Origin: Novosphingobium resinovorum
Lineage (GTDB): Bacteria; Pseudomonadota; Alphaproteobacteria; Sphingomonadales; Sphingomonadaceae
Direction: 5' to 3'
DNA: 64,000 nucleotides
NCBI RefSeq assembly: GCF_001742225.1
Contig: NZ_CP017075.1
Coordinates: forward strand, 1,798,001 to 1,862,000
How positions within the stretch are numbered: the first letter of the stretch is position 1; each line of letters opens with the position of its first letter. The notes under the pieces are model-generated. The model did not search any database and was not told where the DNA came from. It was given only the letters and a program-made list of their open reading frames with translations. Positions 55,463-64,000 of the stretch are shown piece after piece. Position numbers and translations under genes: made by a program.

Positions 55463-55538
55463 CGTCATTGCGAGCGAAGCGAAGCAATCCAGGGCGGTTT
55501 ATATGGCCCTGGATTGCTTCGCTTCGCTCGCAATGACG
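55463..55538. repeat. Perfect palindrome with 33 bp arms (family E)
   Basis: CGTCATTGCGAGCGAAGCGA opens the left arm (55463-55495), exactly mirrored at 55506-55538 across a 10-base loop. The GTCATTGCGAGC motif is a widespread bacterial intergenic palindrome. Single copy in this window, immediately followed by a family A repeat. Confidence 0.92.
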
Positions 55539-55560
55539 ATGGGCGGGTGCTTCCGCTCGT

Positions 55561-55635
55561 GCTTCGACAGGCTCAGCATGAGCGGGGAGAGGAAAGCGAA
55601 CTACCTCGACCCCGCTCGCCCTGAGCTTGTCGAAG
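55561..55635. repeat. Dispersed inverted repeat, family A, copy 4
   Basis: GCTTCGACAGGCTCAGCATG and the right arm GCCCTGAGCTTGTCGAAG enclose about 30 bases. It lies between the convergent small-protein and sppA genes, next to the family E palindrome. Confidence 0.88.
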
Positions 55636-55657
55636 GGCCGCGCGCCGCCCTGTCAGC

Positions 55658-57556
55658 CTACTTCCATCCCGCCAGCCGCGCGAGCATCGCCACGGTCGAA
55701 CCCTCGCCCGCCGGCTTTGCCACCGCGCGATAGTCCGGCCCGGCCGCGCAGGCGAGGCAGTATGCCTGCACGCCCTGCGCGCCCAGCACACCGTCGAGCC
55801 GCGCCACCGCCTGCGCCATCTGCAGCCGCTGGCGCTGCGCCACCAGCCCGGCGAAGTCGTAGGCTGCCGCCTGCTCCTGCGAACCGGACGTCATGCTCTG
55901 CACGAAGGCGCTGAACGAATCCTCCGGTTCCTCCAGATAGACTGCCTGCCACTTGCCGTTGCCCACGCCGCCCAGCTTCGCGGCATAGGCGAGCGCATCG
56001 TCCAGCCCGCCCATCTGGTCGACGAGGCCGAGCCGCTGCCCGTCCGCACCCGGCCACACGCGGCCCTGAGCGATCGCGTCGACCTGCTGCGGCGTCTTGC
56101 CGCGCGCCTTGCCGACGATGCCGAGGAACTTGCCGTAGATGCTCTCCACCGAGCCCTGAAGCATGGCTTCGACCTCAGGCGTGAAGCCACCGAGAATATC
56201 CGGCTGCCCGGCCAGCGGCGTGGAGCGCACCCCGTCGCTGGTCACGCCGAAGTCCGCCAGCGTCTTCTCGAAGCTGGGCACGAAGGCGAAGACGCCGATC
56301 GAGCCGGTGATCGTCGCGGGTTCCGCGAACACGCGCTGGCCGGGCGTGGAGACCCAGTAGCCGCCGCTCGCTGCCATTGAGCCCATCGACACCACGACCG
56401 GGATCTTGGCATCGCGCCAGCGCTGGATCGCGCGGCGGATACGCTCCGACGCCATGACCGAGCCTCCCGGCGAATCGATCCGCACAACCAGCGCCTTCAT
56501 GCCCTCTTCGCGGTTCTCGTCGAGCAGCGCGGCAATGCGGTCGCCGCCCGCCGTGCCGGGACCAGCCTCACCGTCGACGATCTCTCCGGCGATGGTGACG
56601 ACGCCGATCTTGGCGCCCTCCCCCTTCACCGGGTTCGCCGCCAGCCAGGTCGCCAGCCCGGTATGCGCGTAGTCCGGCGCGTCCTTGTCCGAATGGCCGA
56701 TCGTGGTTTCGCCCACCAGCTTCTCGACGCGGGCCTCGAACTCGGTCTGGTCGCCGATGCGGTCGATCAGGCCCGCCGCCTTCGCGGCCTCGGCCATGTC
56801 GTTGCCGTGGGCCTTGTTCCAGCCGACCGGGTCCGCGACCATGCGATCGAGCTGCGCCCTGGGCCGCGCCTTGGCGATCTCGGCACGCAGGGCGTTCCAC
56901 TGCGAATCGAGGATCAGCTTGAAGTCCTCGCGCGCCTCGGGCGAGAGGTCGGTGCGCATGTAGGGCTCGACCGCCGACTTATAGGTGCCGACGCGGTAGA
57001 CATGCGCGTTGACCCCGTACTTGTCGAAAAGGCCCTTGTAGAACTGCAGGTTGCCGCCCGGGCCCGCCACGAAGGCGCCGCCCATCGGGTCGACCCAGGC
57101 CTCGCTGGCGTGGGCCGCCAGCTGCACGCCGTCATCGGCATAGAGATTGGCGAAAGTCAGCACCGGCTTGCCCGCCTTGCGCACTTCGTCGATGGCCGCG
57201 CCGATATCATGCAGGTGGACATAGCGCCCACCCATGAAGCGCGAGAGGTCGAGGACGACCGCCTTGATCCGCTTGTCGCTCGCCGCCAGCCGCAGCGCCC
57301 GCTCGACGTCGCGGGCCTGGAATTCGTGGACCTGCTCGCCGCCGGACGTCAGCAGCTGGAGCGGGTCGACCTTGCTCTTCTCCTCGACCACGGTGCCGTC
57401 GAGTTCGAGCAGCAGAGCCCCGTTCTCCACCTTGCCGCCGACCGGCCGCGCCGAGAGCGCGGCGTAGATCACCCCGAAGAAAGCCAGCAGGAACAGCAGC
57501 GCCAGCGCATCCTTCACGGCGACCAGCAACTTCCAGACCTTGCGCGCGAATCTCAT
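55658..57556 (-). CDS. sppA: Signal peptide peptidase SppA (67K type)
   Basis: A 632-residue inner-membrane serine protease with a Ser/Lys dyad that clears cleaved signal peptides. The N-terminal helix ([19 protein letters not shown]) anchors it. Two tandem S49 units are visible; the Lys lies in the first ([13 protein letters not shown]) and the nucleophile Ser in the second ([14 protein letters not shown]), as in E. coli SppA. The ATG at 57556 is chosen over one seven codons upstream. The length is typical of the long form. Confidence 0.95.
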   Translation of the reverse strand: MRFARKVWKLLVAVKDALALLFLLAFFGVIYAALSARPVGGKVENGALLLELDGTVVEEKSKVDPLQLLTSGGEQVHEFQARDVERALRLAASDKRIKAVVLDLSRFMGGRYVHLHDIGAAIDEVRKAGKPVLTFANLYADDGVQLAAHASEAWVDPMGGAFVAGPGGNLQFYKGLFDKYGVNAHVYRVGTYKSAVEPYMRTDLSPEAREDFKLILDSQWNALRAEIAKARPRAQLDRMVADPVGWNKAHGNDMAEAAKAAGLIDRIGDQTEFEARVEKLVGETTIGHSDKDAPDYAHTGLATWLAANPVKGEGAKIGVVTIAGEIVDGEAGPGTAGGDRIAALLDENREEGMKALVVRIDSPGGSVMASERIRRAIQRWRDAKIPVVVSMGSMAASGGYWVSTPGQRVFAEPATITGSIGVFAFVPSFEKTLADFGVTSDGVRSTPLAGQPDILGGFTPEVEAMLQGSVESIYGKFLGIVGKARGKTPQQVDAIAQGRVWPGADGQRLGLVDQMGGLDDALAYAAKLGGVGNGKWQAVYLEEPEDSFSAFVQSMTSGSQEQAAAYDFAGLVAQRQRLQMAQAVARLDGVLGAQGVQAYCLACAAGPDYRAVAKPAGEGSTVAMLARLAGWK

Positions 57557-57711
57557 GTAACGACCTGCCTTTCGCATGCAGCCTTACCTGCTGCGGTGCG
57601 GAATGGGAAAGGGGCGGGCACCAAAGCGGTTCCATTCCTTTTCGCATCGGGGGAGGAATGGCTGGATCGCCCTTGCTCACCCCCGGCTCCCCGCCTATGG
57701 CGTGGTCTTTA

Positions 57712-58692
57712 ATGACACCTCCAGAATACACCTATCCGGCAGGCGCTCTCGCCTTTCCGCATCGCGGCCTCACGGGCATTGCGGGCCTTGCCCCGCACCA
57801 GATCTGGTTCCTGCTCGACGAGGCGGAACAGTGGGTCGAAATGAACCGGGGCGCGCAGAAGCGGGTCGAGCTGCTGTCCGGCATGACCATTATCAACGCC
57901 TTCTTCGAGAACTCGACGCGCACACTCCTGAGCTTCGAGATCGCGGGCAAGCGCCTCGGCGCCGACGTCGTGAACATGGCGGTCGCCACCTCCAGCGTGA
58001 AGAAGGGCGAGACGCTGATCGACACGGCGATGACGCTCAACGCCATGCGCGCCGACGCCATCGTCATCCGCCATGCCTCCTCGGGCGCGGTGCAGTTGAT
58101 CGCCGACAAGGTGGACTGCCCGGTGCTCAACGCCGGTGACGGCCAGCACGAGCACCCGACGCAGGCGCTGCTCGATGCGCTGACGATCCGGCAGGCCAAG
58201 CGCGCGTTCAACGGGCTGCGCGTAACGATCTGCGGCGACATCCTGCACAGCCGCGTGGCGCGCTCGAACATCCTGTGCCTCGCCTCGCTGGGCGCCGACG
58301 TGCGGGTCTGCGCGCCGCCTGCACTGATGCCCGCCGATATCGAGCAGATGGGCGTGACGGTGTTCCACGACTTCGACGCGGCTCTGAAGGGCGCGGACGT
58401 CGTCATGATGCTGCGCCTGCAGATGGAGCGCATGGAAGGCCAGTTCATCCCCTCCCCGCGCGAATACCGCCACCTCTACGGGCTGACGCTCGACCGGCTG
58501 GAACTGGCCGAATCGAACGCGCTGGTCATGCACCCCGGCCCGATGAATCGCGGCGTCGAGATCGACAGCAACGTCGCCGACCATGTGGAGCGCTCGATGA
58601 TCACCACGCAGGTGGAAATGGGCGTGGCGATCCGCATGGCCTGCCTCGATGTCCTCACCCGAAAAGGCCGCAAGATGGAGGGCTGGGCATGA
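57712..58692 (+). CDS. pyrB: Aspartate carbamoyltransferase catalytic chain
   Basis: A 326-residue enzyme that makes carbamoyl-aspartate in pyrimidine synthesis. The carbamoyl-phosphate motif STRT is at residues 68-71 ([13 protein letters not shown]); [15 protein letters not shown] and the C-terminal [11 protein letters not shown] are typical. The ATG at 57712 gives a short N-terminal extension. The stop overlaps the next gene (ATGA). No pyrI. It is paired with a catalytically dead PyrC homologue, the arrangement known from Pseudomonas-type ATCase complexes. Confidence 0.97.
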   Translation: MTPPEYTYPAGALAFPHRGLTGIAGLAPHQIWFLLDEAEQWVEMNRGAQKRVELLSGMTIINAFFENSTRTLLSFEIAGKRLGADVVNMAVATSSVKKGETLIDTAMTLNAMRADAIVIRHASSGAVQLIADKVDCPVLNAGDGQHEHPTQALLDALTIRQAKRAFNGLRVTICGDILHSRVARSNILCLASLGADVRVCAPPALMPADIEQMGVTVFHDFDAALKGADVVMMLRLQMERMEGQFIPSPREYRHLYGLTLDRLELAESNALVMHPGPMNRGVEIDSNVADHVERSMITTQVEMGVAIRMACLDVLTRKGRKMEGWA

Positions 58693-59942
58693 GCCTTCAC
58701 GCACCCCTTACCGTCACCAATGGCCGCGTGCTGCTGGCCGACGGCTCGATCCAGACCGGCGCGGTGCGCTGCGAAGGCGGGTTCATCACCGCGATCGGCG
58801 CGGACGTCGCCCCGCAGGACGGCGACACCGTGCATGACGCGCGGGGCCAGATCGTGGCGCCGGGCCTCGTCGACATCGGCGTCTTCGCGATCGACAAGCC
58901 CGCGTTCCACTTCGGCGGCATCACTCGCGCCGCGCTCATGCCCGACCAGAACCCACCGCTCGACGTATCGGCGCGAGTGCGGTTCGCGGCGCAATCGGGC
59001 AAGCCGGACTTCTGGGTCCACCCGCTCGCCGCCGCGACGCAGGGGCTGGAGGGCAAGGCGCTCGCCGAGATCGCGATGATGCGCGATGCCGGTGCGCGCG
59101 CGGTCTGCACCGGGCGGCGCTGGATCGGCGATTCGGGCACGATGCTGCGCTTGCTGCAGTACACCGGGATGCTGGGCATGGTCGTCATCGCCCATGCCGA
59201 GGACGCCGGGATCGTCGGCAATGCTGTCGCCACGGCGGGCGAGATGGCGACCCGCCTCGGCCTCCCCAGCGCACCTGCGCAGGCAGAGGCTCTCGCGATC
59301 GCCCGCGACATCGCGCTGGCCGATATGGCGAATGCCGCGATCCACTTCCGCAACGTCACGACCGCCGCCGGGCTGGAACTGGTGCGCGCGGCAAAGGCGC
59401 GCGGGGCTAGGGTCACGGCGGGTGTCAGCCCGGCCTACTTCATGCTCTCCGACCTTTCGATCGGGGCGTTCCGCACTTTCACCCACCTCTCGCCCGCGCT
59501 GCGCTGCGAGGCGGATCGCAAGGCGGTGGTCGGCGCCATCGCCGACGGCACCATCGATGTGATCGCCTCGGGCCACGATCCGCGCGGCCCCGAGGACAAG
59601 CGCCTGCCGTTCAGCGATTCGGCCCCCGGCATGGCGGGCGCGGAGACGCTGCTGCCGCTGACGATGAGCCTCGTGCGCGACGGCGTGATCGACATGGCCC
59701 GCGCTTTTGAACTGATCGCCGCCAACCCGGCGAAGCTGCTGGGCGTGAACGCAGGCAGCTTGGCGGTCGGCGCCGAAGCCGACATCGCCGTGCTCGATCC
59801 CGAGCGGCCGTGGATCGTCAATTCGGACAAGATGGCGGCGGCCGCGGGCAATACCCCGTTCGACCGCCAGCCGGTGCAGGGCCGCGTCCTCGCGCTGTTC
59901 AAGGGCGGCGTCGCGGTGCGAATGAAGAAGATCGGCGGCTAA
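58689..59942 (+). CDS. pyrC: Dihydroorotase-like protein lacking catalytic residues (PyrC', structural partner of PyrB)
   Basis: A 417-residue dihydroorotase homologue. The usual metal motif DxHxH is replaced by D62-I-G-V-F66; the ligand His of the HVST block is lost (IHFRNVTT), the following His pair is absent ([11 protein letters not shown]), and the catalytic Asp of the TDHAPH block is replaced ([12 protein letters not shown]). The fold markers ([40 protein letters not shown]) remain. So it should not catalyse, and probably holds the PyrB complex together, as known for PyrC' of pseudomonads. It is coupled to pyrB (ATGA). An active dihydroorotase must be elsewhere. Confidence 0.93.
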   Translation: MSLHAPLTVTNGRVLLADGSIQTGAVRCEGGFITAIGADVAPQDGDTVHDARGQIVAPGLVDIGVFAIDKPAFHFGGITRAALMPDQNPPLDVSARVRFAAQSGKPDFWVHPLAAATQGLEGKALAEIAMMRDAGARAVCTGRRWIGDSGTMLRLLQYTGMLGMVVIAHAEDAGIVGNAVATAGEMATRLGLPSAPAQAEALAIARDIALADMANAAIHFRNVTTAAGLELVRAAKARGARVTAGVSPAYFMLSDLSIGAFRTFTHLSPALRCEADRKAVVGAIADGTIDVIASGHDPRGPEDKRLPFSDSAPGMAGAETLLPLTMSLVRDGVIDMARAFELIAANPAKLLGVNAGSLAVGAEADIAVLDPERPWIVNSDKMAAAAGNTPFDRQPVQGRVLALFKGGVAVRMKKIGG

Positions 59943-59949
59943 GACCCGC

Positions 59950-60063
59950 CGTCGTCCTGGACTTGATCCGGGACCGGTGGCTGTCTTTAGGTGCGACTTT
60001 GCTGCGCGCGCCGCGAGGTGGGCTGTTCACGGCCAGCGGTCCCGGATCAAGTCCAGGACGACG
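59950..60063. repeat. 114 bp element with inverted ends (family B, copy 2)
   Basis: Starts CGTCGTCCTGGACTTGATCC and ends GGATCAAGTCCAGGACGACG. The same length as copy 1 (11390-11503), inverted relative to it, and alike along its whole body (GGTGGCTGTCTTTAGG, GGTGGGCTGTTCACGG). It fills the gap between the convergent pyrC and SPOR genes. Confidence 0.92.
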
Positions 60064-60071
60064 TCATGTGA

Positions 60072-61352
60072 TCAGCGGCTCGCCAGCATCGGCCTGCCAC
60101 GCGCGGCGACCGCGCCCGGCAGCGAACGGCCGTCCTCATAGGCGAGGCATTCGCCGCCGCGTCCCTTGACGGTCGAGCACATCGACTGCGCCACGCCGCG
60201 CGCGAAACCTTCGGCGGCGACGCGGTAATAGCGACGCCCGTTGACGTCGGCCTCGGTGATCCGCAGCGCATGGCTACGCAGAGAGGGGTCGCGCTTCTGG
60301 AAGATCGCCCAGGCCCGCTTGGCGCCGTCCATCGTGCTGAACGAGCCGAGCTGCACCAGATGGCTCCCCGACTGGCCAGTCACGGCCTGTTTAACCGGAG
60401 CGGCCTTCGCCGCCGCCTTCTTCACCTGCGGCTTCTGCATGCGCGCGAGGCTGCCGTCGAAAGCGCGCTCGATCGAGCGGCGCGGCGCCTCGTCCGCGAA
60501 CGCCGGAGCGACCGGCGCAGGTGCTTCGGCAAAGACCGGAGCAGGCGCGGCCTCTTCGGTTGCGGGAAGTTCGGCGACAGGCTCAACCGGCTCGGCCGCA
60601 GCCATCATCACGCGCGGGGTATGATCGATACCGTTCAGTGCCAGCGCCGTCGGCTGGCCCGGATCGAGGCGCAGCGGCGTGCCCAGCAGGCCTGCGACGC
60701 GTGCGCGGCCCTGTTCGGGGCTCGCCTTCGCGCCCCAATCCTGCAGGCGCGCTTCGAGTTCATCGCCCGAGACATCCTGCGACGCGATCACCCGCGCCTC
60801 GGCCCAGCGGCCGTCGAGGGCATAAGCATAGGCAAGGTTCTGACGCGTCTTGGCGTTGTTTTCGCCGCCGCGCACGGCCTGCGAAAGCACCTCGACGCCC
60901 TGCGCAGGCTGGCCCGCCAGCGCCACGGCGAGGCCGTAGTCGCTCGCCGGGAGCTTGTTGGCAAAGCGCTGCAGCACGTCGAGCGCCTCGGCCTTGCGGC
61001 CCGAACCGATGTAGGCGAGCGCGAGGCTGAGCCCCGTGCGCGGGCTGCGGTCGCCCAGCGCCAGCGCGTCCTCGAAGGTCGTCGCGGCTGAATTGAAGCG
61101 ACCGGCGGCAAGGTAGCCCTGCGCCAATGCCGAGCGGGCACCCATGTCGCGCGGTGACTTGGCGACACGCGCCTCCACCTTGGAAAGGGCCCCCTCGTCC
61201 ACTCCGGCGACCTGCCCCTCGGCCACGCGCGTGTCACCCGCGCTGGCGACACCGTGCGGCCCACCCGCGCAGCCCGCGAGCAGCGCCGCGACCATGGCCG
61301 AGCACAAGGTGAAGCCTGCGTTACGGGCGCTGTTGCTGTGGCGGTTCTTCAT
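60072..61352 (-). CDS. SPOR- and TPR-domain lipoprotein
   Basis: A 426-residue lipoprotein (lipobox LLAGC). Helical TPR repeats occupy residues about 50-215 (ALAQGYLAAGRFNSAATTFEDALALGDRS, LSLALAYIGSGRKAEALDVL); a Pro/Ala/Glu-rich linker follows; a C-terminal SPOR domain (GSHLVQLGSFSTMDGAKRAWAIFQKRDP) would bind denuded septal peptidoglycan. It probably acts at the division site. It lies 15 bases downstream of parA on the same strand, so it is co-transcribed with it. Confidence 0.88.
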   Translation of the reverse strand: MKNRHSNSARNAGFTLCSAMVAALLAGCAGGPHGVASAGDTRVAEGQVAGVDEGALSKVEARVAKSPRDMGARSALAQGYLAAGRFNSAATTFEDALALGDRSPRTGLSLALAYIGSGRKAEALDVLQRFANKLPASDYGLAVALAGQPAQGVEVLSQAVRGGENNAKTRQNLAYAYALDGRWAEARVIASQDVSGDELEARLQDWGAKASPEQGRARVAGLLGTPLRLDPGQPTALALNGIDHTPRVMMAAAEPVEPVAELPATEEAAPAPVFAEAPAPVAPAFADEAPRRSIERAFDGSLARMQKPQVKKAAAKAAPVKQAVTGQSGSHLVQLGSFSTMDGAKRAWAIFQKRDPSLRSHALRITEADVNGRRYYRVAAEGFARGVAQSMCSTVKGRGGECLAYEDGRSLPGAVAARGRPMLASR

Positions 61353-61367
61353 GGCATCTACCCCAAA

Positions 61368-62087
61368 TCAGGCCGGAACACGGCGGCCGAAACCGCCCAC
61401 CGGACGCAGCACGCCTCCCTGCACCGGCTGTCCGACAGCAGGCGCGGCGAAGATCGTGCGGCGGAAATTCTTTTCGAGACGGTCGGCGACATAGGCCCAC
61501 AAGGCGGCCATCTCGGCGGAGGAGCGACCGTTCGGGTCGATCTCCATGACGGTGCGGCCGTCGATCATCGAGGCCGCGAAATCGGTGCGCTGGTGCACGG
61601 TGACCGGCGCCACGGTGCCATGCTGCGAGAGCGCGACGGCGGCCTCGGCGGTGATGCGCGCCTTGGGCGTGGCGCCGTTGACGACGAAGACCAGCGGTTT
61701 GCCCGACCGCTCGCACAAGTCGACGGTGGCGCCCACCGCGCGCAAGTCATGCGGGCTGGGGCGGGTCGGGATGACGATGAGTTCGGCGACGGCGATGACG
61801 CTCTGGATCGCGAGGGTAATTGCGGGCGGCGTATCGATCACCGCCAGCTTGAAACCCTGCTGGCGCAGCACCTGAAGATCTGCGGCAAGGCGCGCCACAG
61901 TAGTCTGCGCGAAGGCCGGCATCTCCGCCTCGCGCTCGTTCCACCAGTCGGAAAGCGAGCCTTGCGGGTCGATGTCGATCAGCACGACCGGACCGGCTCC
62001 GGCGCGCTGCGCCTGCACGGCAAGATGGCCGGACAGCGTCGTCTTGCCCGATCCGCCCTTCTGCGATGCCAAAGCCAAAACGCGCAA
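61368..62087 (-). CDS. ParA/MinD-family P-loop ATPase
   Basis: A 239-residue deviant-Walker ATPase: LALASQKGGSGKTTLSGHLAV (with the signature Lys before the P-loop), the DIDPQGSLSDWW switch I and the IDTPPAI switch II. It starts with TTG at 62087 (AGGGG eight bases before); no better start is seen upstream. There is no parB or parS-like site nearby, so it is an orphan that may position the adjacent SPOR lipoprotein or another cargo rather than chromosome origins. Confidence 0.9.
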   Translation of the reverse strand: MRVLALASQKGGSGKTTLSGHLAVQAQRAGAGPVVLIDIDPQGSLSDWWNEREAEMPAFAQTTVARLAADLQVLRQQGFKLAVIDTPPAITLAIQSVIAVAELIVIPTRPSPHDLRAVGATVDLCERSGKPLVFVVNGATPKARITAEAAVALSQHGTVAPVTVHQRTDFAASMIDGRTVMEIDPNGRSSAEMAALWAYVADRLEKNFRRTIFAAPAVGQPVQGGVLRPVGGFGRRVPA

Positions 62088-62305
62088 AACCGATTCCCCT
62101 ATACGGCGGGCGCCGTGCCCTGCCGATGGGAGTGCCAGATCGTTCCTAATTTACGGTTAATTGCTTAGAGGGGCGAAACCGGGCGTTCACCGGCGCAAGT
62201 GTGACGATTCAGAGTGCACCCCACGTTAACGCTTTTAGCTTACCACAATCCGTGGTTCATGGGGATCCTGGACCTTCTACGGGGCAGTAGCGGAACACCG
62301 ACGAC

Positions 62306-63373
62306 GTGAGCAAGATTCTCCCGATACTCACCGCCGCCATGGTGGCGCTCGCCGTGCCCGCATGGAGCGCGGGACTCGCCGCCGACATGGCTGGAACCAG
62401 TGTAAAGGACGGCGTCGATGCGTGGTCCAGCGGCAATTACGACGACGCCGTGCGCATCTGGCAGCCGCTCGCCAACCAGGGCGACCCCGACGCGCAGTTC
62501 AACCTGGCGCAGGCCTACAAGCTGGGACGCGGCGAACCGCTCGACCTGACCCGCGCCGAGGATCTTTACGGCAAGGCCGCCGCCAAGGGCCATGTGCAGG
62601 CCGCCGACGCCTACGGCCTCCTGCTGTTCCAGCGCGGCGAGCGCCAGCGCGCCCTGCCCTATATCCAGAACTCGGCCGCTCGCGGCGATCCGCGCGCGCA
62701 ATACATTCTCGGCGTCGCGCACTTCAACGGCGACCTCGTGCCCAAGGACTGGGTGCGCGCCTATGCGCTGGCCAGTCTCGCGCAGGCCGCCGGGCTCCCG
62801 CAGGCCAAGAGCGCGCTGGAGCAGATGGACCGCAACATCCCCCTGGCGGACCGTCAGAAGAGCGTCGTCCTCGCCCAGAAGATCGCGGCCGAAACGCAGG
62901 CGAACCTCCAGCGCCAGAGCGCCTCGGCCGAACTCGGCACCCGCCTCGCCATGGCCGAGCCGGTCCGCGCGCCAGAGGTGACCGAGGCGAAGCGCGCCGT
63001 CACCGAAGCCGCCCGCGCCGCCGGAACGAGCGATACCCTGCCCCGCAGCGCCGCTCCTGCGCCAATCAAGCCCGCGCCGGTCAAGCCACTTGGGCCGCAA
63101 CCGGCACCTGCCCCCAAGCCCCCAGCACCAAAACCCGCAGCCTCCGGCCCGTGGCGCGTCCAGCTCGGCGCTTTCGGCGTGCCCGGCAATGCCGAGGCGC
63201 TGTGGGGCAAGATCAAGGGCCGCCCCGAACTTGCCGGTCATCCGCGCGCGCTGGTGCCCGCAGGACGGCTGACGAAGCTGCAGGCCACCGGCTTCGCCTC
63301 GAAGGCCGAGGCCGACGCTGCCTGTGCCCGCCTGACCGCCGGTGGCTTCGGGTGTCTGGCGAGCAGGGACTGA
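62306..63373 (+). CDS. SEL1-repeat and SPOR-domain exported protein
   Basis: A 355-residue exported protein from the GTG at 62306. The signal peptide is KILPILTAAMVALAVPAWSAG. SEL1-type TPR repeats (WQPLANQGDPDAQFNLAQAYKLGRG, YGKAAAKGHVQAADAYGLLLF, YIQNSAARGDPRAQYILGVAHF) are followed by a Pro/Ala/Lys linker and a C-terminal SPOR domain (PWRVQLGAFGVPGNAEALWGKIK). The next gene starts inside its last codons. It is divergent from parA and its SPOR partner. Confidence 0.88.
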   Translation: MSKILPILTAAMVALAVPAWSAGLAADMAGTSVKDGVDAWSSGNYDDAVRIWQPLANQGDPDAQFNLAQAYKLGRGEPLDLTRAEDLYGKAAAKGHVQAADAYGLLLFQRGERQRALPYIQNSAARGDPRAQYILGVAHFNGDLVPKDWVRAYALASLAQAAGLPQAKSALEQMDRNIPLADRQKSVVLAQKIAAETQANLQRQSASAELGTRLAMAEPVRAPEVTEAKRAVTEAARAAGTSDTLPRSAAPAPIKPAPVKPLGPQPAPAPKPPAPKPAASGPWRVQLGAFGVPGNAEALWGKIKGRPELAGHPRALVPAGRLTKLQATGFASKAEADAACARLTAGGFGCLASRD

Positions 63374-64000
63374 CCCTCTCCGACCTCGCCGAAGAGGATG
63401 CGCCCGCCGCTGCCCCGGCGCGGCTGGAAACGCTTGACCTGATCCGCGGCGTCGCCGTGCTCGGCATCCTGGCGATCAATATCGCCGGGTTCGCCGGGCC
63501 GATGATCGGCACGACGACGCCGACGCTCCTCCATCCCGTCAGCCCGCTGGACGAGGCCGCATGGGCGTTCAGCTTCCTGTTCTTCGAGGGCAAGATGCGG
63601 GCGCTGTTCACGCTGCTGTTCGGCGCCGGGCTGGTGCTGTTCCACGAACGCGCGGAGGCGGCTGGGCGCGACGGCGACCAGATCCAGCTGCGACGGCTCG
63701 GCTGGCTGCTGCTGCTGGGGATCGCGCATTACCTGCTGCTGTGGTGGGGCGACATCCTGTTCCTCTACGCCGCCTGCGGCATCGCGGCGCTGCTGATGCG
63801 CCCGCTCAGCGACCGGATGCTGCTGTGGATCGCCCTTGCTCTCTACTACGCCTGGCACATCTGGGGGATGTTCGACGCCGCCACCGCCATCGACGCCGAA
63901 CACGCCGTGCGCGACCACGTCGCCACGACGGAGCAACTGCGCCTGCTCGCGGCCCGACTGCAGCCGATGTACGACTGGGCAGCGCAGGAAGTGCACGAGG
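63352..64000 (+). CDS. DUF418-family membrane protein (3' end outside window)
   Basis: The first 216 codons of a multi-helix membrane protein. GTG at 63352 overlaps the SPOR gene end by 22 bases in another frame; after a 25-residue tail the RLETLDLIRGVAVLGILAINI motif, then FFEGKMRALFTLLFGAGL and LGWLLLLGIAHYLLLWWGDIL, are typical of the DUF418/YeiB family. The function of the family is not settled. The gene continues past the window. Confidence 0.85.
   Translation, partial: MSGEQGLTLSDLAEEDAPAAAPARLETLDLIRGVAVLGILAINIAGFAGPMIGTTTPTLLHPVSPLDEAAWAFSFLFFEGKMRALFTLLFGAGLVLFHERAEAAGRDGDQIQLRRLGWLLLLGIAHYLLLWWGDILFLYAACGIAALLMRPLSDRMLLWIALALYYAWHIWGMFDAATAIDAEHAVRDHVATTEQLRLLAARLQPMYDWAAQEVHE

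Noticed and set aside
62088..62305. CtrA binding boxes between parA and the SPOR gene
   Set aside because: TTAA and GTTAAC words occur, but no pair has the 6-7 base spacing of the TTAA-N7-TTAA consensus.

Overview
The window is a 64 kb piece of a high-GC alphaproteobacterial chromosome, most likely from a sphingomonad (Novosphingobium/Sphingobium/Sphingomonas group). The signs are a ChpT phosphotransferase (CckA-CtrA relay), an RpoH of the alphaproteobacterial type, a TorF-type porin, a TonB-dependent receptor with an N-terminal IIVTG box, an MCE/Mla transporter with an auxiliary lipoprotein, and several families of intergenic inverted repeats of the kind scattered through sphingomonad genomes. 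It is almost entirely housekeeping DNA. There is no phage, integron, CRISPR array or insertion sequence. The mobile-like content is small: two VapBC-type toxin-antitoxin pairs and short dispersed repeats.

Layout. 1-6.6 kb: clpB (3' end cut by the window) with a heat-shock-like promoter, a SnoaL-like protein and a fused M16 peptidase. 6.9-11.3 kb (minus): gatC-gatA-[small ORF]-vapB-vapC-gatB, with a toxin-antitoxin pair lodged inside the gatCAB operon. 11.5-12.9 kb: two translationally coupled FKBP isomerases and rpsU. 13.1-13.8 kb: a second antitoxin/PIN pair. 13.8-17.1 kb: crcB-rluC-HAD-small membrane protein-ATP12, five genes chained by 4-base overlaps. 18.0-21.6 kb (minus): mlaE-mlaF-mlaD-lipoprotein, divergent from valS. 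24.5-30.5 kb: queE, a MATE exporter, a HerA-like ATPase and a TauE/TIGR02186 pair. 30.5-33 kb: an NfrB-like glycosyltransferase with an outer-membrane partner, the first gene starting inside a perfect hairpin. 33-42.7 kb: glyoxalase, SIMPL protein, TorF porin, a phosphatase that is probably leaderless, RNase P RNA, amidase-chpT-JAMM peptidase, rluD, rpoH, an MFS carrier and mtgA. 43-50 kb: TonB receptor, CDF zinc exporter, VOC protein, clpX and clpP. 50.4-57.6 kb: a lower-GC lipoprotein, periplasmic amidase, TPR protein, tig, tRNA-Leu and sppA. 57.7-64 kb: pyrB with a catalytically dead pyrC homologue, a ParA ATPase bracketed by two SPOR proteins, and the start of a DUF418 membrane protein.

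Functionally the window is rich in proteostasis genes (clpB, clpX, clpP, tig, two FKBPs, rpoH, sppA), envelope genes (Mla, porins, mtgA, amidase, glycan export) and translation genes (gatCAB, valS, rpsU, rluC, rluD, queE, rnpB, tRNA-Leu).

The least explained structure is a dispersed non-coding element present three times (about 24.7, 42.8 and 50.2 kb). It consists of a conserved cap with two tandem GGTTTACAC units followed by an array of the near-palindrome AAGGTGACACCTT at a 20-23 bp period. Two copies of a 114 bp element with inverted ends, four copies of a GCTTCGACAAGCTCAG-type inverted repeat and a perfect 33 bp-arm palindrome accompany it.
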